From contig JASHUL010000165.1 in assembly GCA_030039995.1 (NCBI GenBank), positions 1 through 11,707 of the forward strand: a stretch of DNA of 11,707 bases, in the 5' to 3' direction. Below the pieces are notes generated by a model, which searched no databases, had not been told where the DNA came from, and saw only the letters and a program-made list of their open reading frames with translations. Numbering within the stretch: the stretch's first letter is position 1; every line of letters starts with the position of its first letter. Below, one piece after another: positions 1 to 7,738 of the stretch. Source of the stretch: Thermoplasmata archaeon. Lineage in GTDB: Archaea > Thermoplasmatota > Thermoplasmata > Lutacidiplasmatales > UBA184. The position numbers were made by a program, and so were the translations under genes.

Positions 1-27
1 TACCGGCGCTCCGGTCGTACGCTAGTC

Positions 28-35
28 CTAAGTAG
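28..35 (+). promoter_or_regulatory. TATA-like box for the Ehr (hyf-like) operon
   Basis: The octamer CTAAGTAG is an A/T-rich island in otherwise GC-rich DNA. Its centre lies about 26 nt before the first base of the aptamer (G58), the usual archaeal TATA-to-start distance. The same spacing recurs at the other three aptamer-led units, which is the main support. The bases before it may be the end of an upstream gene: one frame is open from the left edge and reads TGAPVVR before a stop at 23-25. That is too short to identify. Confidence 0.45.
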
Positions 36-57
36 GCGACCAAGTAGTGTAATCCAC

Positions 58-138
58 GGGCGGAGGCGTCCGCCCGCCGGTCCGCCGGCCAACCGCCCCT
101 GGGGCCAATGACGCCTACTCCTGGCACACGGAGTAGGC
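58..138 (+). promoter_or_regulatory. Variant crcB (fluoride) riboswitch-like leader of the Ehr operon, copy 1
   Basis: Directly visible: P1 is 58-62/71-75 (GGGCG/CGCCC) with the 8-nt loop GAGGCGTC (63-70). An inserted hairpin lies at 76-80/85-89 (GCCGG/CCGGC, loop TCCG). AACC is at 91-94, and P2 is 95-98/102-105 (GCCC/GGGC). Then comes CAATGACGCCTAC (106-118), whose GACGCC (110-115) pairs perfectly with loop bases 65-70 (GGCGTC) as pseudoknot P3. Order and spacing match the crcB motif as I know it from the Thermotoga petrophila structure. The A6-U38 position is G63/C106 here, and position 7 is A. Expression platform: GCCTACTCC (113-121) is perfectly complementary to GGAGTAGGC (130-138), which contains the SD of the gene starting at 143. 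This 9-bp hairpin and P3 share bases 113-115, so they exclude each other. Ligand-stabilised P3 should free the SD (ON switch). The ligand is inferred. Confidence 0.85.
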
Positions 139-142
139 AGCA

Positions 143-1099
143 ATGGACTGGGCAACGCAGGTCGTCAACTTACTGCAGGCAGCGACCGTGCTGCTGCTCT
201 CCCCGCTGATCGCCGGGGTCGCCTACCGTTTCAAGGCGTGGACGGAGTCACGGACGGGGCCGTCGATCTTCCAGCCGTACTTCGACCTCGCGAAGTACCT
301 GCGCAAGGAGACGCTCCTTCCGCAGAACTCCTCCGCGGTCTTCGTGGTCGCGCCGTTCGTCGCGTTCGGCGCCTACCTGCTGATCTCCGTCGTCGTGCCG
401 GTGATCACCCCGTACCCGATCCCGTTCGCGTCGACCGTCGACTTCCTCGGCGGGGGACTGCTCTTTGGCCTCGCCGGCACCGTCACGCTCCTCGCGGCGA
501 TCGACTCCGGCAGCAACTACGCCGCGCTCGGGGCGAGCCGGACCGTCTCGTTCGCGGCGTTCGCGGAGCCGACGCTGATCATCGTGTTCTTCGCGGTCGC
601 GGTGATCACCGGGACCAACAACCCGTACGTCACGAACAACCTGCTCGCCTCGTCGACGTCCGCCTACCTCGCTCCGACGCACCTGCTCGTCACCGCGGCG
701 TTCTTCCTGCTCCTCCTCGCCGAGACGGGCAAGCTCCCCGTGGAGAGCGCGGGGCTGATGGAGTTCGGGATGCTCGAGGACGGGCGGGTCTTCGAGCACT
801 CCGGCCGCCTGCTCGGCGTGAACCGCTGGAACGGCTGGCTGAAGCAGTTCCTGCTCTACTCGGTCTTCGTCAACGTCTTCCTTCTTCCGTGGGGGATGGA
901 CGCGACCCCGACGATCGTCGGGGCGGTCGGCAACATCGGCGTGCTCCTCGTGAAGCTGTTGTTCCTCGTCGGCGTCATCGTCCTCGTCGAGGCGACGGTC
1001 GCGAAGGTCCGCCTGTTCAAGATCCGCGACTTCCTCGCGCTGTCGTTCTCGCTCGCGGTGTTCGCGGTGTTCGCCTTCGCCGTGCTGGGGGTGCCGTGA
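143..1099 (+). CDS. HyfC/HycD/NuoH-like membrane subunit of an Ehr-type complex
   Basis: This is the membrane anchor subunit (318 aa; E. coli HyfC is about 315) that in complex I and group 4 hydrogenases joins the hydrophilic arm to the ion-translocating arm. Several hydrophobic membrane helices are evident. A family signature lies at residues 32-55 (TGPSIFQPYFDLAKYLRKE): in HycD/HyfC proteins the equivalent loop carries G-x-S-I-x-Q-P-Y-x-D-L-x-K. A second lies at 194-221 (ETGKLPVES, then MEFGML and FEHSGR), the acidic loop conserved in HycD/NuoH. The ATG at 143 is preceded by GGAG at 130-133, which lies inside the riboswitch hairpin. It is the first gene of the operon, and its stop codon directly abuts the next start. 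hyfC is the closest symbol, but because the partner large subunit has no NiFe ligands a hydrogenase name would mislead. Confidence 0.9.
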   Translation: MDWATQVVNLLQAATVLLLSPLIAGVAYRFKAWTESRTGPSIFQPYFDLAKYLRKETLLPQNSSAVFVVAPFVAFGAYLLISVVVPVITPYPIPFASTVDFLGGGLLFGLAGTVTLLAAIDSGSNYAALGASRTVSFAAFAEPTLIIVFFAVAVITGTNNPYVTNNLLASSTSAYLAPTHLLVTAAFFLLLLAETGKLPVESAGLMEFGMLEDGRVFEHSGRLLGVNRWNGWLKQFLLYSVFVNVFLLPWGMDATPTIVGAVGNIGVLLVKLLFLVGVIVLVEATVAKVRLFKIRDFLALSFSLAVFAVFAFAVLGVP

Positions 1100-1747
1100 A
1101 TGGACGGCTCGGCGGAGGTCCTCGCGCTCGTCGGGGTCGGGATCCTGCTCACCGCCCTCTACCTGCAGGCCGAGTCGTTCGTCGACCCGCTGATCCGAGG
1201 GATCGCCGTGCAGTCGCTCCTCCTCGCGGTGCTGCTCGGCTGGCTCGCGTGGACGACGCGCAGCGTCGACCTCGCGATCCTCGCCGGGCTCGCCGTCGCG
1301 GTCCGCGCGGGGCTGATCCCGTACGTGCTCCGCCGACAGATCCGCGCCTTCCGCTGGAGGATGCGCGAGCTGCACGCGGCGCACCGCGTCACCGGCCACG
1401 CGCTCGCCGCGGTCGCGCTCGCGATCATCGCTTGGTTCGTCTTCCAGCAGACCCTCGCCTCGATCTTCCCGCAGCCCGGCGCGGCGCTGCCGTTCGTGCT
1501 GCTCGTCGAGGGGCTTCTCATGCTCGCGACGCGGTCGAACACGATCGTCCAGGTGATCGGGTACCTCGAGGAGGAGAACGCGGTCGTCTACGCGGGGGCG
1601 CTGTTCGCGCAGGGATTCCCGCTGTTCGTTGAGGTCGTCGTCTTCCTCGACGTGCTGGGCGTCGTCCTCGTCGCCGTCATCCTGTCGATCCAGCGAGACG
1701 TGACGGGCACGCCCGAAGAGGCGGCCCTGGAGGAGCTCGCCGGATGA
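1100..1747 (+). CDS. HyfE-like membrane subunit
   Basis: A small hydrophobic protein (215 aa; E. coli HyfE is 216) with about six or seven predicted membrane helices. In hydrogenase-4-type complexes HyfE sits between HyfC and the antiporter-like subunits. Its C-terminal half is NuoK-like, with a short motif of form TRSNTIVQVIGYLEEENAV (about residues 145-163) ahead of a buried acidic region typical of HyfE/NuoK. The ATG follows the upstream TGA with no gap. The stop codon overlaps the next start as ATGA at 1744-1747, indicating translational coupling. Position in the gene order (hyfC, hyfE, hyfF) supports the call. It is not expected to be catalytic; its role is inferred to be lateral proton or cation transfer in the membrane arm. 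Confidence 0.85.
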   Translation: MDGSAEVLALVGVGILLTALYLQAESFVDPLIRGIAVQSLLLAVLLGWLAWTTRSVDLAILAGLAVAVRAGLIPYVLRRQIRAFRWRMRELHAAHRVTGHALAAVALAIIAWFVFQQTLASIFPQPGAALPFVLLVEGLLMLATRSNTIVQVIGYLEEENAVVYAGALFAQGFPLFVEVVVFLDVLGVVLVAVILSIQRDVTGTPEEAALEELAG

Positions 1748-3180
1748 TCGACCTCGGCGACCCGTTCTGGTTGTTCGTCCTGCTGACCGCGCCCGCCGCC
1801 GCCGCGGTCCTCGCGCTCATCCCGTTCACCGAGGTCAGCCACGCGGTCGCCCGGACCGGCGCGGTGCTCGCGTTCGTCGCGGCCGCGGTGCTGCTCGCCA
1901 CCGGAGGGAGCGGGCGATGGGGACCGTACCTCGGCCTCGACCCGCTGAGCGAAGTGTTCCTGCTGATGGTCACGGGGGTCTACGCGACCTCGATCTGGTA
2001 CTCGCGCGGCTACCTCCAGCACGTCCGTCGACCGTTCCTCACCCCGCAGGTCTACTACGCGCTGCTGAGCGCGTTCGCGTTCTCGATGATCGCGGTGCTC
2101 GTCGTCACCGACCTCGGGCTGATGTGGATCGGCGTCGAGGCGACGACCGTCGCGAGCGCGCTCCTGATCGTCCTCGAGCGGCGGCCGGCGAGCGTCGAAG
2201 CGGCCTGGCGGTACACGCTCGTCGCCTCGGCCGGGCTCACGATCGCGCTGTTCGCGCTCCTGCTCCTCTACATCTCGACCGGGACGCTGGACGGCTTCGC
2301 CCTCGCGGCGAACCCGCCCGCCGCGACGCTGCCGGTCGAGATGGCGGTCGCGCTCGCGCTCGTCGGGTACGGGACGAAGGTCGGCCTGTTCCCGATGCAC
2401 ACCTGGCTGCCGGACGCGCACTCGGAAGCGCCGTCCCCGGTCTCGGGGATGTTCTCCGGCGTGCTGCTTCCGACCGCGCTCTACGCGTTCCTCCGTGTCT
2501 ATCGGGTCCTCCCCAGCCCGGCGCCGGCCGTCATCACCGACCTGATGCTCGCGTTCGGGATCGTGACGGCCCTCGTGGCGGCGTTCCTGATCCAGCGACA
2601 GCGCTCGTTCAAGCGGCTGCTCGCGTACTCGAGCATGGAAGTGATGGGCCTCGCCGTCATCGGGATCGCGATCGGCGGCGTCGCGCTCTACGGCGCGCTG
2701 ATCCTCCTGGTCGCCCACGCCTTCGCGAAGTCGGCGGCGTTCTACTGCGGCGGCAACGTGCTCCGCGCGACCGGGACGAACCGGATCGACGAGGTACGGA
2801 ACCTCCGCGCGACGATGCCGGCGACGGGGCTCGCCTGGGTGCTCTCGGCGGCGGCGGTCACGGGCGCACCGCCGTTCGGGACGTTCCTCGGCGAGCTCCT
2901 GATCGTCGTCGGGGCGCTCGCCGTGGGGGAGGTCTGGGTCGCGGGCGTCGTGGTCGTCGCGATCCTCGTCGCGTTCCTCGGCGTGAATTCGCAGATCGGC
3001 GGGATGGTCTTCGGCGAGGCGGCCCCGGACGCGCGGCCGCTCGCTGACGCCGCGGACACCGGCTGGGGCTTCGCCTATCTGAACGTCGGGGTCGCGCTCG
3101 CGATCGGCGTCGCGGCCCTCCCGTACCTCTCGTCGGCGCTGCGCGCCGCGGCGATGCTGCTGGGGGGCTCGCTCCCGTGA
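1744..3180 (+). CDS. HyfF-like antiporter-type (Mrp/NuoL-M-N family) subunit
   Basis: A 478-aa polytopic membrane protein of the proton-conducting transporter family (NuoL/M/N, MrpA/D, HyfF). Expected ion-path residues are visible: Glu132 in WIGVEATT (TM5 glutamate), Lys212 in GYGTKVGLFPMHTWLPDAH (TM7 lysine of the broken helix), Lys290 in RSFKRLLAYSS, and Lys329 in AHAFAKSAAF (TM12 region). This conservation argues that the arm still translocates ions although the hydrophilic arm has lost its hydrogenase site. The start ATG overlaps the hyfE-like stop (ATGA), with GAGGAG about 8 nt upstream. The end overlaps the next start as GTGA (3177-3180). It is somewhat shorter than E. coli HyfF (about 526 aa). 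The transported ion (H+ or Na+) cannot be read from sequence alone. Confidence 0.92.
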   Translation: MIDLGDPFWLFVLLTAPAAAAVLALIPFTEVSHAVARTGAVLAFVAAAVLLATGGSGRWGPYLGLDPLSEVFLLMVTGVYATSIWYSRGYLQHVRRPFLTPQVYYALLSAFAFSMIAVLVVTDLGLMWIGVEATTVASALLIVLERRPASVEAAWRYTLVASAGLTIALFALLLLYISTGTLDGFALAANPPAATLPVEMAVALALVGYGTKVGLFPMHTWLPDAHSEAPSPVSGMFSGVLLPTALYAFLRVYRVLPSPAPAVITDLMLAFGIVTALVAAFLIQRQRSFKRLLAYSSMEVMGLAVIGIAIGGVALYGALILLVAHAFAKSAAFYCGGNVLRATGTNRIDEVRNLRATMPATGLAWVLSAAAVTGAPPFGTFLGELLIVVGALAVGEVWVAGVVVVAILVAFLGVNSQIGGMVFGEAAPDARPLADAADTGWGFAYLNVGVALAIGVAALPYLSSALRAAAMLLGGSLP

Positions 3181-4499
3181 GGCGCCCGAGCTGGCGGGTC
3201 GAGTCGGCGCCCGCGGTCGGTGGCGTCGGGGGGTCCCGGGCGCTCGCCTACGTCCCCGACGACGGCGGGTTCGCGCTCTACAACGACTACGCCGAGGGGG
3301 TCTCCGTGCTGTCGACCGCGGCGTCGCGCCCGGAGGACGAGCCGGCGGTGTTCTGGCGGGCCGACCGCGACCGCGTCCGACCGCACACCCTCGCTCCGGC
3401 GACGGAGATCGACGGGTACGGGATCTTCACGTTCCCGTACGGGCCGATCTCGATGGGCGTCCCCGAGTCCGGCCGGTTCGACGTCCGGACGTACGGAGAA
3501 CGCGTGCTCGGACTCGTTCCGGTCGGCGGCTTCAAGTCCCGCCGGATCCGGGACGCGGTCGTCGGGCGGCCGGTCGTCGACGCGGCGCTGCTGGTCGAGC
3601 GGATGGCCGGCAACTTCTCCGCCGCGCACGTCTCCGCCTTCCTCGCGGCGGCGGAGAGCGCCGAGGCGAAGGAGGTCCCGACCGCCGAATACTGGGTCCG
3701 GGGTCTCGCCCAGGAGCTCCAACGCATCTACAACCATCTCCACTTGATCGCCCGCGTCGCGGAGGCCGCGTCGCAGAACGTCGGGCTCGCCCAGACGCAT
3801 GCGCTCGCGGAGGAGGTCCTGCGCGTCCAGGCGGAGTTCTTCGGCCACCGCTGGCTCTTCGGAGCGTTGATCCCCGGCGGACCCGCCCGGCGGCTCGCGC
3901 CGGCCGACCGGCACGGGCTGTCCGAACGGCTCGGCCACCTCGCGGAGGAGTTCGAACGGCTCTGGCTCCTCTTCCTCGAGTCCCGCACGTTCATCGACCG
4001 GATCCAGAGCACGTGCCCGGTCGCGCGGTCGGAGGCGATCCGTTGGGGAGCGGTCGGCCCGACCCTCCGGGCGTCGGGGGTCGCGTGGGACGACCGGCTC
4101 CGGATCCCCGTCCCGCCGTACGACGACCTGTTCGTTCCGCTCCCGCAGGAATCGGGAGGCGACGCCCTCGCGCGCGTCACGGTCCGGGCGGAGGAGATCC
4201 GGGCGAGCTTCCTGATCCTCGAGCAGATCCTCGACCGATGGGCCGCGGCCGGGACCGAGAACGAGCCGGCCGGAACCCCGGTCGCGCCCGGGCGGGGGAT
4301 CGGCCGCGTGGAAGCGCCCAGCGGCGACCTCGTCTACGACGTGCGGGTGACCGCGGGGAAGGTCGACGCGCTCCAGCTGCGCTCCCCGAGCCGGGCGAAC
4401 TGGCCGGTGTTCGCTGCGGGCATGCGGGACGCGGTGTTCACCGACTTCCACTTCGCGCTCGAGAGCTTCGGCTTCGCGTTCGCGGAAACGGACGGGTGA
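3177..4499 (+). CDS. HyfG/HycE/NuoD-like large subunit lacking all NiFe-ligand cysteines (Ehr type)
   Basis: This 440-aa protein aligns by eye with the large subunit of group 4 [NiFe] hydrogenases and complex I NuoD. Residues 83-100 match the N-terminal region, 172-233 match the central helices (QRIYNHLHLIA, then FGHRWLFGALIPGG), and the C-terminus lies at 423-432. The two CxxC pairs that hold the Ni-Fe site are gone. The usual ERICGIC is ERMAGNF (141-147: Ala144, Phe147), and the usual DPCxSC is DFHFAL (423-428: His425, Leu428). The only cysteine in the protein is Cys280, so no [NiFe] cofactor can be held in the normal way. This loss defines the Ehr complexes described between group 4 hydrogenases and complex I. 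About 80 N-terminal residues resemble a reduced HycE/NuoC-type domain, weakly. The GTG start is inside GTGA; the end overlaps the next gene as GTGA. Confidence 0.88.
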   Translation: MRRPSWRVESAPAVGGVGGSRALAYVPDDGGFALYNDYAEGVSVLSTAASRPEDEPAVFWRADRDRVRPHTLAPATEIDGYGIFTFPYGPISMGVPESGRFDVRTYGERVLGLVPVGGFKSRRIRDAVVGRPVVDAALLVERMAGNFSAAHVSAFLAAAESAEAKEVPTAEYWVRGLAQELQRIYNHLHLIARVAEAASQNVGLAQTHALAEEVLRVQAEFFGHRWLFGALIPGGPARRLAPADRHGLSERLGHLAEEFERLWLLFLESRTFIDRIQSTCPVARSEAIRWGAVGPTLRASGVAWDDRLRIPVPPYDDLFVPLPQESGGDALARVTVRAEEIRASFLILEQILDRWAAAGTENEPAGTPVAPGRGIGRVEAPSGDLVYDVRVTAGKVDALQLRSPSRANWPVFAAGMRDAVFTDFHFALESFGFAFAETDG

Positions 4500-5254
4500 T
4501 CGTCGTGGCGTCGTGGCTCGAGCAATCGATGACCCGGGGGATCCTGACGAGCCGGTACCCGAAGGAGGCGGCGTCCGACGACGAGGTGCCGCCGACCGGC
4601 CGCCCGCCGTTGCCCGTCGGCGGTCCGGCCCCGGGGCCCCGCGCGCGGGACTCCTGCCCGGTCGGCGCGATCTCCGACACCGAGGTCGACCAGGGGAAGT
4701 GCATCCGGTGCGCGCGATGCGTCGCGGCCGGCCTCACGTTCACGGGCCCCGTCGAGGCCGCGACCCGCTCGCGGAGCGACCTCATGCGCCTCTCGGACGG
4801 CCCCGCCCCCTCGCCGGGGTCGCCCCCGCCGCTCGCGAGCCTGGGGCGCTCCCTGCACGTCTTCCTCGTCGACGTGGGGAGCTGCAACGCTTGCAACCTC
4901 GAGGTGCTCGCGCTCGCGAACCCGTACTACGACGCCCAACGCCTCGGCATCTTCTTCACGAACTCTCCCCGACACGCGGACGTCCTTCTCGTGGTCGGGG
5001 TCCCGACCCCGGAGATGGTCGAGCCGCTCCGTCGGGCGTACGAGGCGCTCCCGGGCCCGAAGGCGGTCGTCGCGGTGGGTGCCTGCCCGATCAGCGGAGG
5101 GGCGTTCGCCGGGGTCCGTGACCTCGCCCCGAGCCTGGAGGGGATCGTCCCGGTGGACGTCTTCCTGCCCGGATGCCCGCCGCCGCCGGTGGCGATCCTC
5201 GATGCGCTGCTGAAGCTGAACGGCCGGGACCGCGCGGCGCGCGGGGGGCGGTGA
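4496..5254 (+). CDS. Fused ferredoxin (HyfH-like) and small subunit (HyfI/HycG/NuoB-like) protein
   Basis: 252 aa from the GTG at 4496 (GTGA overlap; GTG 4505 and ATG 4529 are alternatives). The N-terminus (about 6-23, ending RGILTSRYP) resembles HycF/HyfH. It leads to a degenerate dicluster ferredoxin. Only Cys54 (SCPVGA) and CIRCARC (Cys69, 72, 75) remain, exactly the set for one [4Fe-4S] cluster; the other cluster's CxxCxxC and final Cys are missing. A Pro/Ser-rich linker (about 101-115) joins it to a HycG-like small subunit. There GSCNAC (130, 133), GACPISGG (197) and PGCPPPP (227) preserve the four ligands of the proximal cluster. CxxC, not adjacent CC, makes it hydrogenase-like and unlike NuoB. 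Electron transfer toward the cysteine-free large subunit therefore still looks possible. The next gene begins immediately after. Confidence 0.88.
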   Translation: MIVVASWLEQSMTRGILTSRYPKEAASDDEVPPTGRPPLPVGGPAPGPRARDSCPVGAISDTEVDQGKCIRCARCVAAGLTFTGPVEAATRSRSDLMRLSDGPAPSPGSPPPLASLGRSLHVFLVDVGSCNACNLEVLALANPYYDAQRLGIFFTNSPRHADVLLVVGVPTPEMVEPLRRAYEALPGPKAVVAVGACPISGGAFAGVRDLAPSLEGIVPVDVFLPGCPPPPVAILDALLKLNGRDRAARGGR

Positions 5255-5256
5255 CC

Positions 5257-7263
5257 ATGGACCTCTTGGGGGCGCTCCTTTCCGCCGCCGTCCTCGGCTT
5301 CTTCGCCGGGGCCGTGCTCTCCCTTCTCCGGCGCGACCTCGGCTACGCGACATCGTTGGTCGCCTCCGTCCTGCTGCTCGTCTCGGCGGTCGGCGCCCTC
5401 GCCTGGGGGTCGTTCACGGGGCTCGCCTGGGGCGGCCCCCTCGGCGAGCCCGAGTCCCTCGGCCTCGACGGGCTCTCCGCGTTCTTCGCGCTCGCGACGT
5501 CGATCGTCTGGATCGCCACCTCGGCCTACTCCCTCGCGTACGACGACCGGAGCTCCCCGTCGCTCGCGTTCTGCTACGCGCTCACGCTCGGCTCGATCGC
5601 GCTCCTGGTCACCTCCTCGGACCTCCTCGTGTTCCTGATCGGCTGGGAGACGATGACCCTCGCGTCGTACGGGATGATCCTGCAGGCGCGCGGGCGGTCG
5701 GACCGGGTCTTCTCGGCGGCGTTCGTCTTCCTCGCGTTCGGCGAGGCGAGCACGCTCCTCGTCGTCGTCGCCGTCGCCGGCCTCCGGGTGATGAGCGGTT
5801 CGTTCGCGGAAGTGCCGGTCGCCGTGGCGGGAGCGACCGCGAGCGTCGTCTTCCTGGCCGGGCTGATCGGCTTCGGACTCAAGATGGGGGTCGCGCCGTT
5901 CCACATGAGCGAGTGGCTCCCGATCGCGCACTCCTCGGCGCCGTCCAACGCCTCCGCGGTCCTCAGCTCGACGCTGACCCTCGCCGGGGCGTACGGTCTG
6001 TTCCGGGTACTGAGCCTCCTTCCGTCCCCTCCGCCGCTCTGGTGGGGGGCCGTGATGCTCGGGATCGGGGCGATCTCGGTCCTCCTCGGCGCCCTGTTCG
6101 CCGCGGTCAGCGAGCACACGAAGGGGCTCCCCGCCTACAGCACGATCGAGAACAACGGGCTCATCCTCGTCGCGCTCGGCATCGCCCTGATCGCGCGGGC
6201 CGACGGGCTCACGGACCTCTACGTCTTCGCGCTGTTCGCCGCGTTCTACCAGGCGCTCGCGCACGCGATCGCGAAGACCGCGCTGTTCCTCAGCGCCGGC
6301 TACATCGAGCACTCGACCCACACGTTCGACCTCAACTCGACGCAGGGACGCGCGAAGGATGCGGACCGGGCCGCGCGGCTCGGCACGATCGCCGCGACGC
6401 TGAGCCTCGCCGCGGCGCCGCCGCTCGCGGGGTTCGTGAGCGAGTGGATGGTGCTCGAGGCGCTGTTCCAGTCGTACCGATTCTCACCGGAGTGGGTACA
6501 GTTCGTCGGCCTCTTGTCCGGCGCCGCCGTGGCGCTCGCGGCCGGCCTCATCCTGGTCGCGATGGTGAAGTTCCTCGGCTTCTCGTTCCTGTGGAAGCCG
6601 AAGCCGTCGGCAACGCGCACGCGCGCGCGCGGTCTGGCCGGGCCGATCGGGGCCGTCGGCGCCGTCGTGCTCGGGATCGGGGTCGGGGCTCCGTGGCTGA
6701 TCCGGTTCATCGCCCCGACGGTCGCTTCGTTCGCGCAGGGCCCGGTCGTGGCGCCCGTCGGAGGCCTGCTCTCGGTCCCCGACGGGTGGTCGATCCTCTC
6801 GGGTTCGCCGTTCGGGATCCTCTCTCCGCCGGTCGTTCCGCTCGGGATCGCCGCGGGCGCCGCCGTCGCGTTCGGGTACTATCTCTTCGGCGGGCGGTCG
6901 CCGACCCGACGCGTGGACCCGTGGATGGCGGGGAGCCCGCCGGGGCGGGACGGCGAGACCTACACCTCCTTCGGCTACAGCACGGGCATCCGGATCATGA
7001 TGCGCTCGGTGCTCGAGACGCGGGAGGTGCGGACCGGGACGGGCGTCGGGGACCCGGACGCGGCGACCCCGCCGTTCGCCTACAACGTCGATCTCGAGGT
7101 GCTGGACGTCTTCAAGATCTTCTACGACGGTCTCGTCCGCACCGGGGACGCGGTCTCGAGCGCGCTGAAATCCGGGGTGATGTCCGGGCGTCTCGGACGG
7201 TACCTCGCGTACATCCTGGTCGTGACGCTCGCGGTCGTGATCTACGTCGCCGCCGCGGCGTAG
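5257..7263 (+). CDS. HyfB-like antiporter-type (Mrp/NuoL family) subunit
   Basis: 668 aa (E. coli HyfB is about 672), with many membrane helices and a C-terminal extension ending in a final transmembrane helix. Family residues are visible: Glu131 in LIGWETMTLASYG, Lys209 in FGLKMGVAPFHMSEWLP, Lys289 in SEHTKGLPAYSTIENNG, and Lys340 in HAIAKTALFLSAGYIEH, as expected for HyfB ion channels. The ATG at 5257 follows the motif GGCGGTGACC, which resembles the archaeal SD (GGAGGTGATC). An in-frame GTG at 5251 would keep the 4-nt overlap pattern, so the start is uncertain by two codons. It is the last gene of the operon. Its stop is 15 nt from the convergent stop of the stress-protein gene. With the HyfF-like subunit this gives two antiporter-type subunits in the complex. 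Confidence 0.92.
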   Translation: MDLLGALLSAAVLGFFAGAVLSLLRRDLGYATSLVASVLLLVSAVGALAWGSFTGLAWGGPLGEPESLGLDGLSAFFALATSIVWIATSAYSLAYDDRSSPSLAFCYALTLGSIALLVTSSDLLVFLIGWETMTLASYGMILQARGRSDRVFSAAFVFLAFGEASTLLVVVAVAGLRVMSGSFAEVPVAVAGATASVVFLAGLIGFGLKMGVAPFHMSEWLPIAHSSAPSNASAVLSSTLTLAGAYGLFRVLSLLPSPPPLWWGAVMLGIGAISVLLGALFAAVSEHTKGLPAYSTIENNGLILVALGIALIARADGLTDLYVFALFAAFYQALAHAIAKTALFLSAGYIEHSTHTFDLNSTQGRAKDADRAARLGTIAATLSLAAAPPLAGFVSEWMVLEALFQSYRFSPEWVQFVGLLSGAAVALAAGLILVAMVKFLGFSFLWKPKPSATRTRARGLAGPIGAVGAVVLGIGVGAPWLIRFIAPTVASFAQGPVVAPVGGLLSVPDGWSILSGSPFGILSPPVVPLGIAAGAAVAFGYYLFGGRSPTRRVDPWMAGSPPGRDGETYTSFGYSTGIRIMMRSVLETREVRTGTGVGDPDAATPPFAYNVDLEVLDVFKIFYDGLVRTGDAVSSALKSGVMSGRLGRYLAYILVVTLAVVIYVAAAA

Positions 7264-7278
7264 CGGGCGACCGGACCC

Positions 7279-7731
7279 CTACGGGACCACGGTCACGGGG
7301 TGCTTCGAGCGGACCAGTACCTCCGACGAGACCGAGCCGAGCAGCAGTCGGCTCGCCCCGCGGAGTCCCCGGGTCCCGACGACGATCAGGTCCGCCTTCA
7401 CCTCGTCGGCGGTCGCGAGGATCACGGCGGGCGGCGCCCCCTCGCGGACCCGGACGTGCACGCGCGCGCCCGACGGGTCGGCCCGGGACTGGACCGCGCG
7501 CAACTCCTGCTCGATCGCGCTCACCTCGGACCCCTGCTCCTCCTCGGTCCGCGGCTCGGCCACGATCCGCGGCGGGCTCGCCGCATGGACGATCCATACC
7601 TCGGACTGGCTCCGCTCGAACCAGTCGAGCGCGAACCGCACCGCGCGGTCCGACGGCGCCGAGCCGTCGTACGCCACGACGATGCGACGGGGAGGACGTG
7701 GGGTCCCGACCGGAGCGCTCGAATCGGTCAT
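7279..7731 (-). CDS. Universal stress protein, UspA family, ATP-binding type
   Basis: A 150-aa single-domain cytosolic protein. After about 14 extra N-terminal residues it starts with RIVVAYDGS (Asp22), the first strand and nucleotide-contacting residue of UspA domains. The ATP-binding signature G-x2-G-x9-G-S is exact: Gly119, Gly122, Gly132, Ser133 (VGTRGLRGASRLLLGS). A nucleotide-binding stress regulator is therefore expected; the partner is unknown. The ATG lies 7 nt after the stop of the upstream 146-aa gene, so the two are probably cotranscribed and both under the riboswitch at 8186-8259. From memory, uspA-type genes are among those reported downstream of crcB motifs. The gene converges on the hyfB-like gene with a 15-nt gap. 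Confidence 0.93.
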   Translation of the reverse strand: MTDSSAPVGTPRPPRRIVVAYDGSAPSDRAVRFALDWFERSQSEVWIVHAASPPRIVAEPRTEEEQGSEVSAIEQELRAVQSRADPSGARVHVRVREGAPPAVILATADEVKADLIVVGTRGLRGASRLLLGSVSSEVLVRSKHPVTVVP

Positions 7732-7738
7732 CCGTCGG

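Noticed and set aside
58..75. GGGCGGA/TCCGCCC hairpin taken as a terminator of an upstream gene
   Set aside because: No T tract follows, and the same hairpin with a pseudoknotting loop occurs before three other genes; it is P1 of the aptamer.
102..118. A 17-nt exact direct repeat with 8583-8599, at first suspected to be a mobile-element or attachment-site duplication
   Set aside because: It is the conserved 3' core of two copies of the crcB-like aptamer; the flanks differ in sequence but keep the structure, so it reflects RNA constraint and not recombination.
109..210. Upstream ORF starting ATGACGCC at 109, and the parallel one at 8589, both reading M-T-P-T
   Set aside because: The shared start is part of the aptamer core, there is no SD, and the peptides diverge at once and have no coding character.
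248..1399. Long minus-strand open frames opposite the hyf-like genes (also near 1588-2718, 3075-4451 and 4927-6321)
   Set aside because: They are rich in Arg, Asp, Glu and Gly, as expected for antisense frames of GC-rich genes; the plus strand has clear membrane-protein families and coupled starts.
143..7263. Operon considered as a functional formate hydrogenlyase or hydrogenase-4
   Set aside because: The large subunit lacks both CxxC pairs that bind the Ni-Fe site, and no formate dehydrogenase gene is present in the window.
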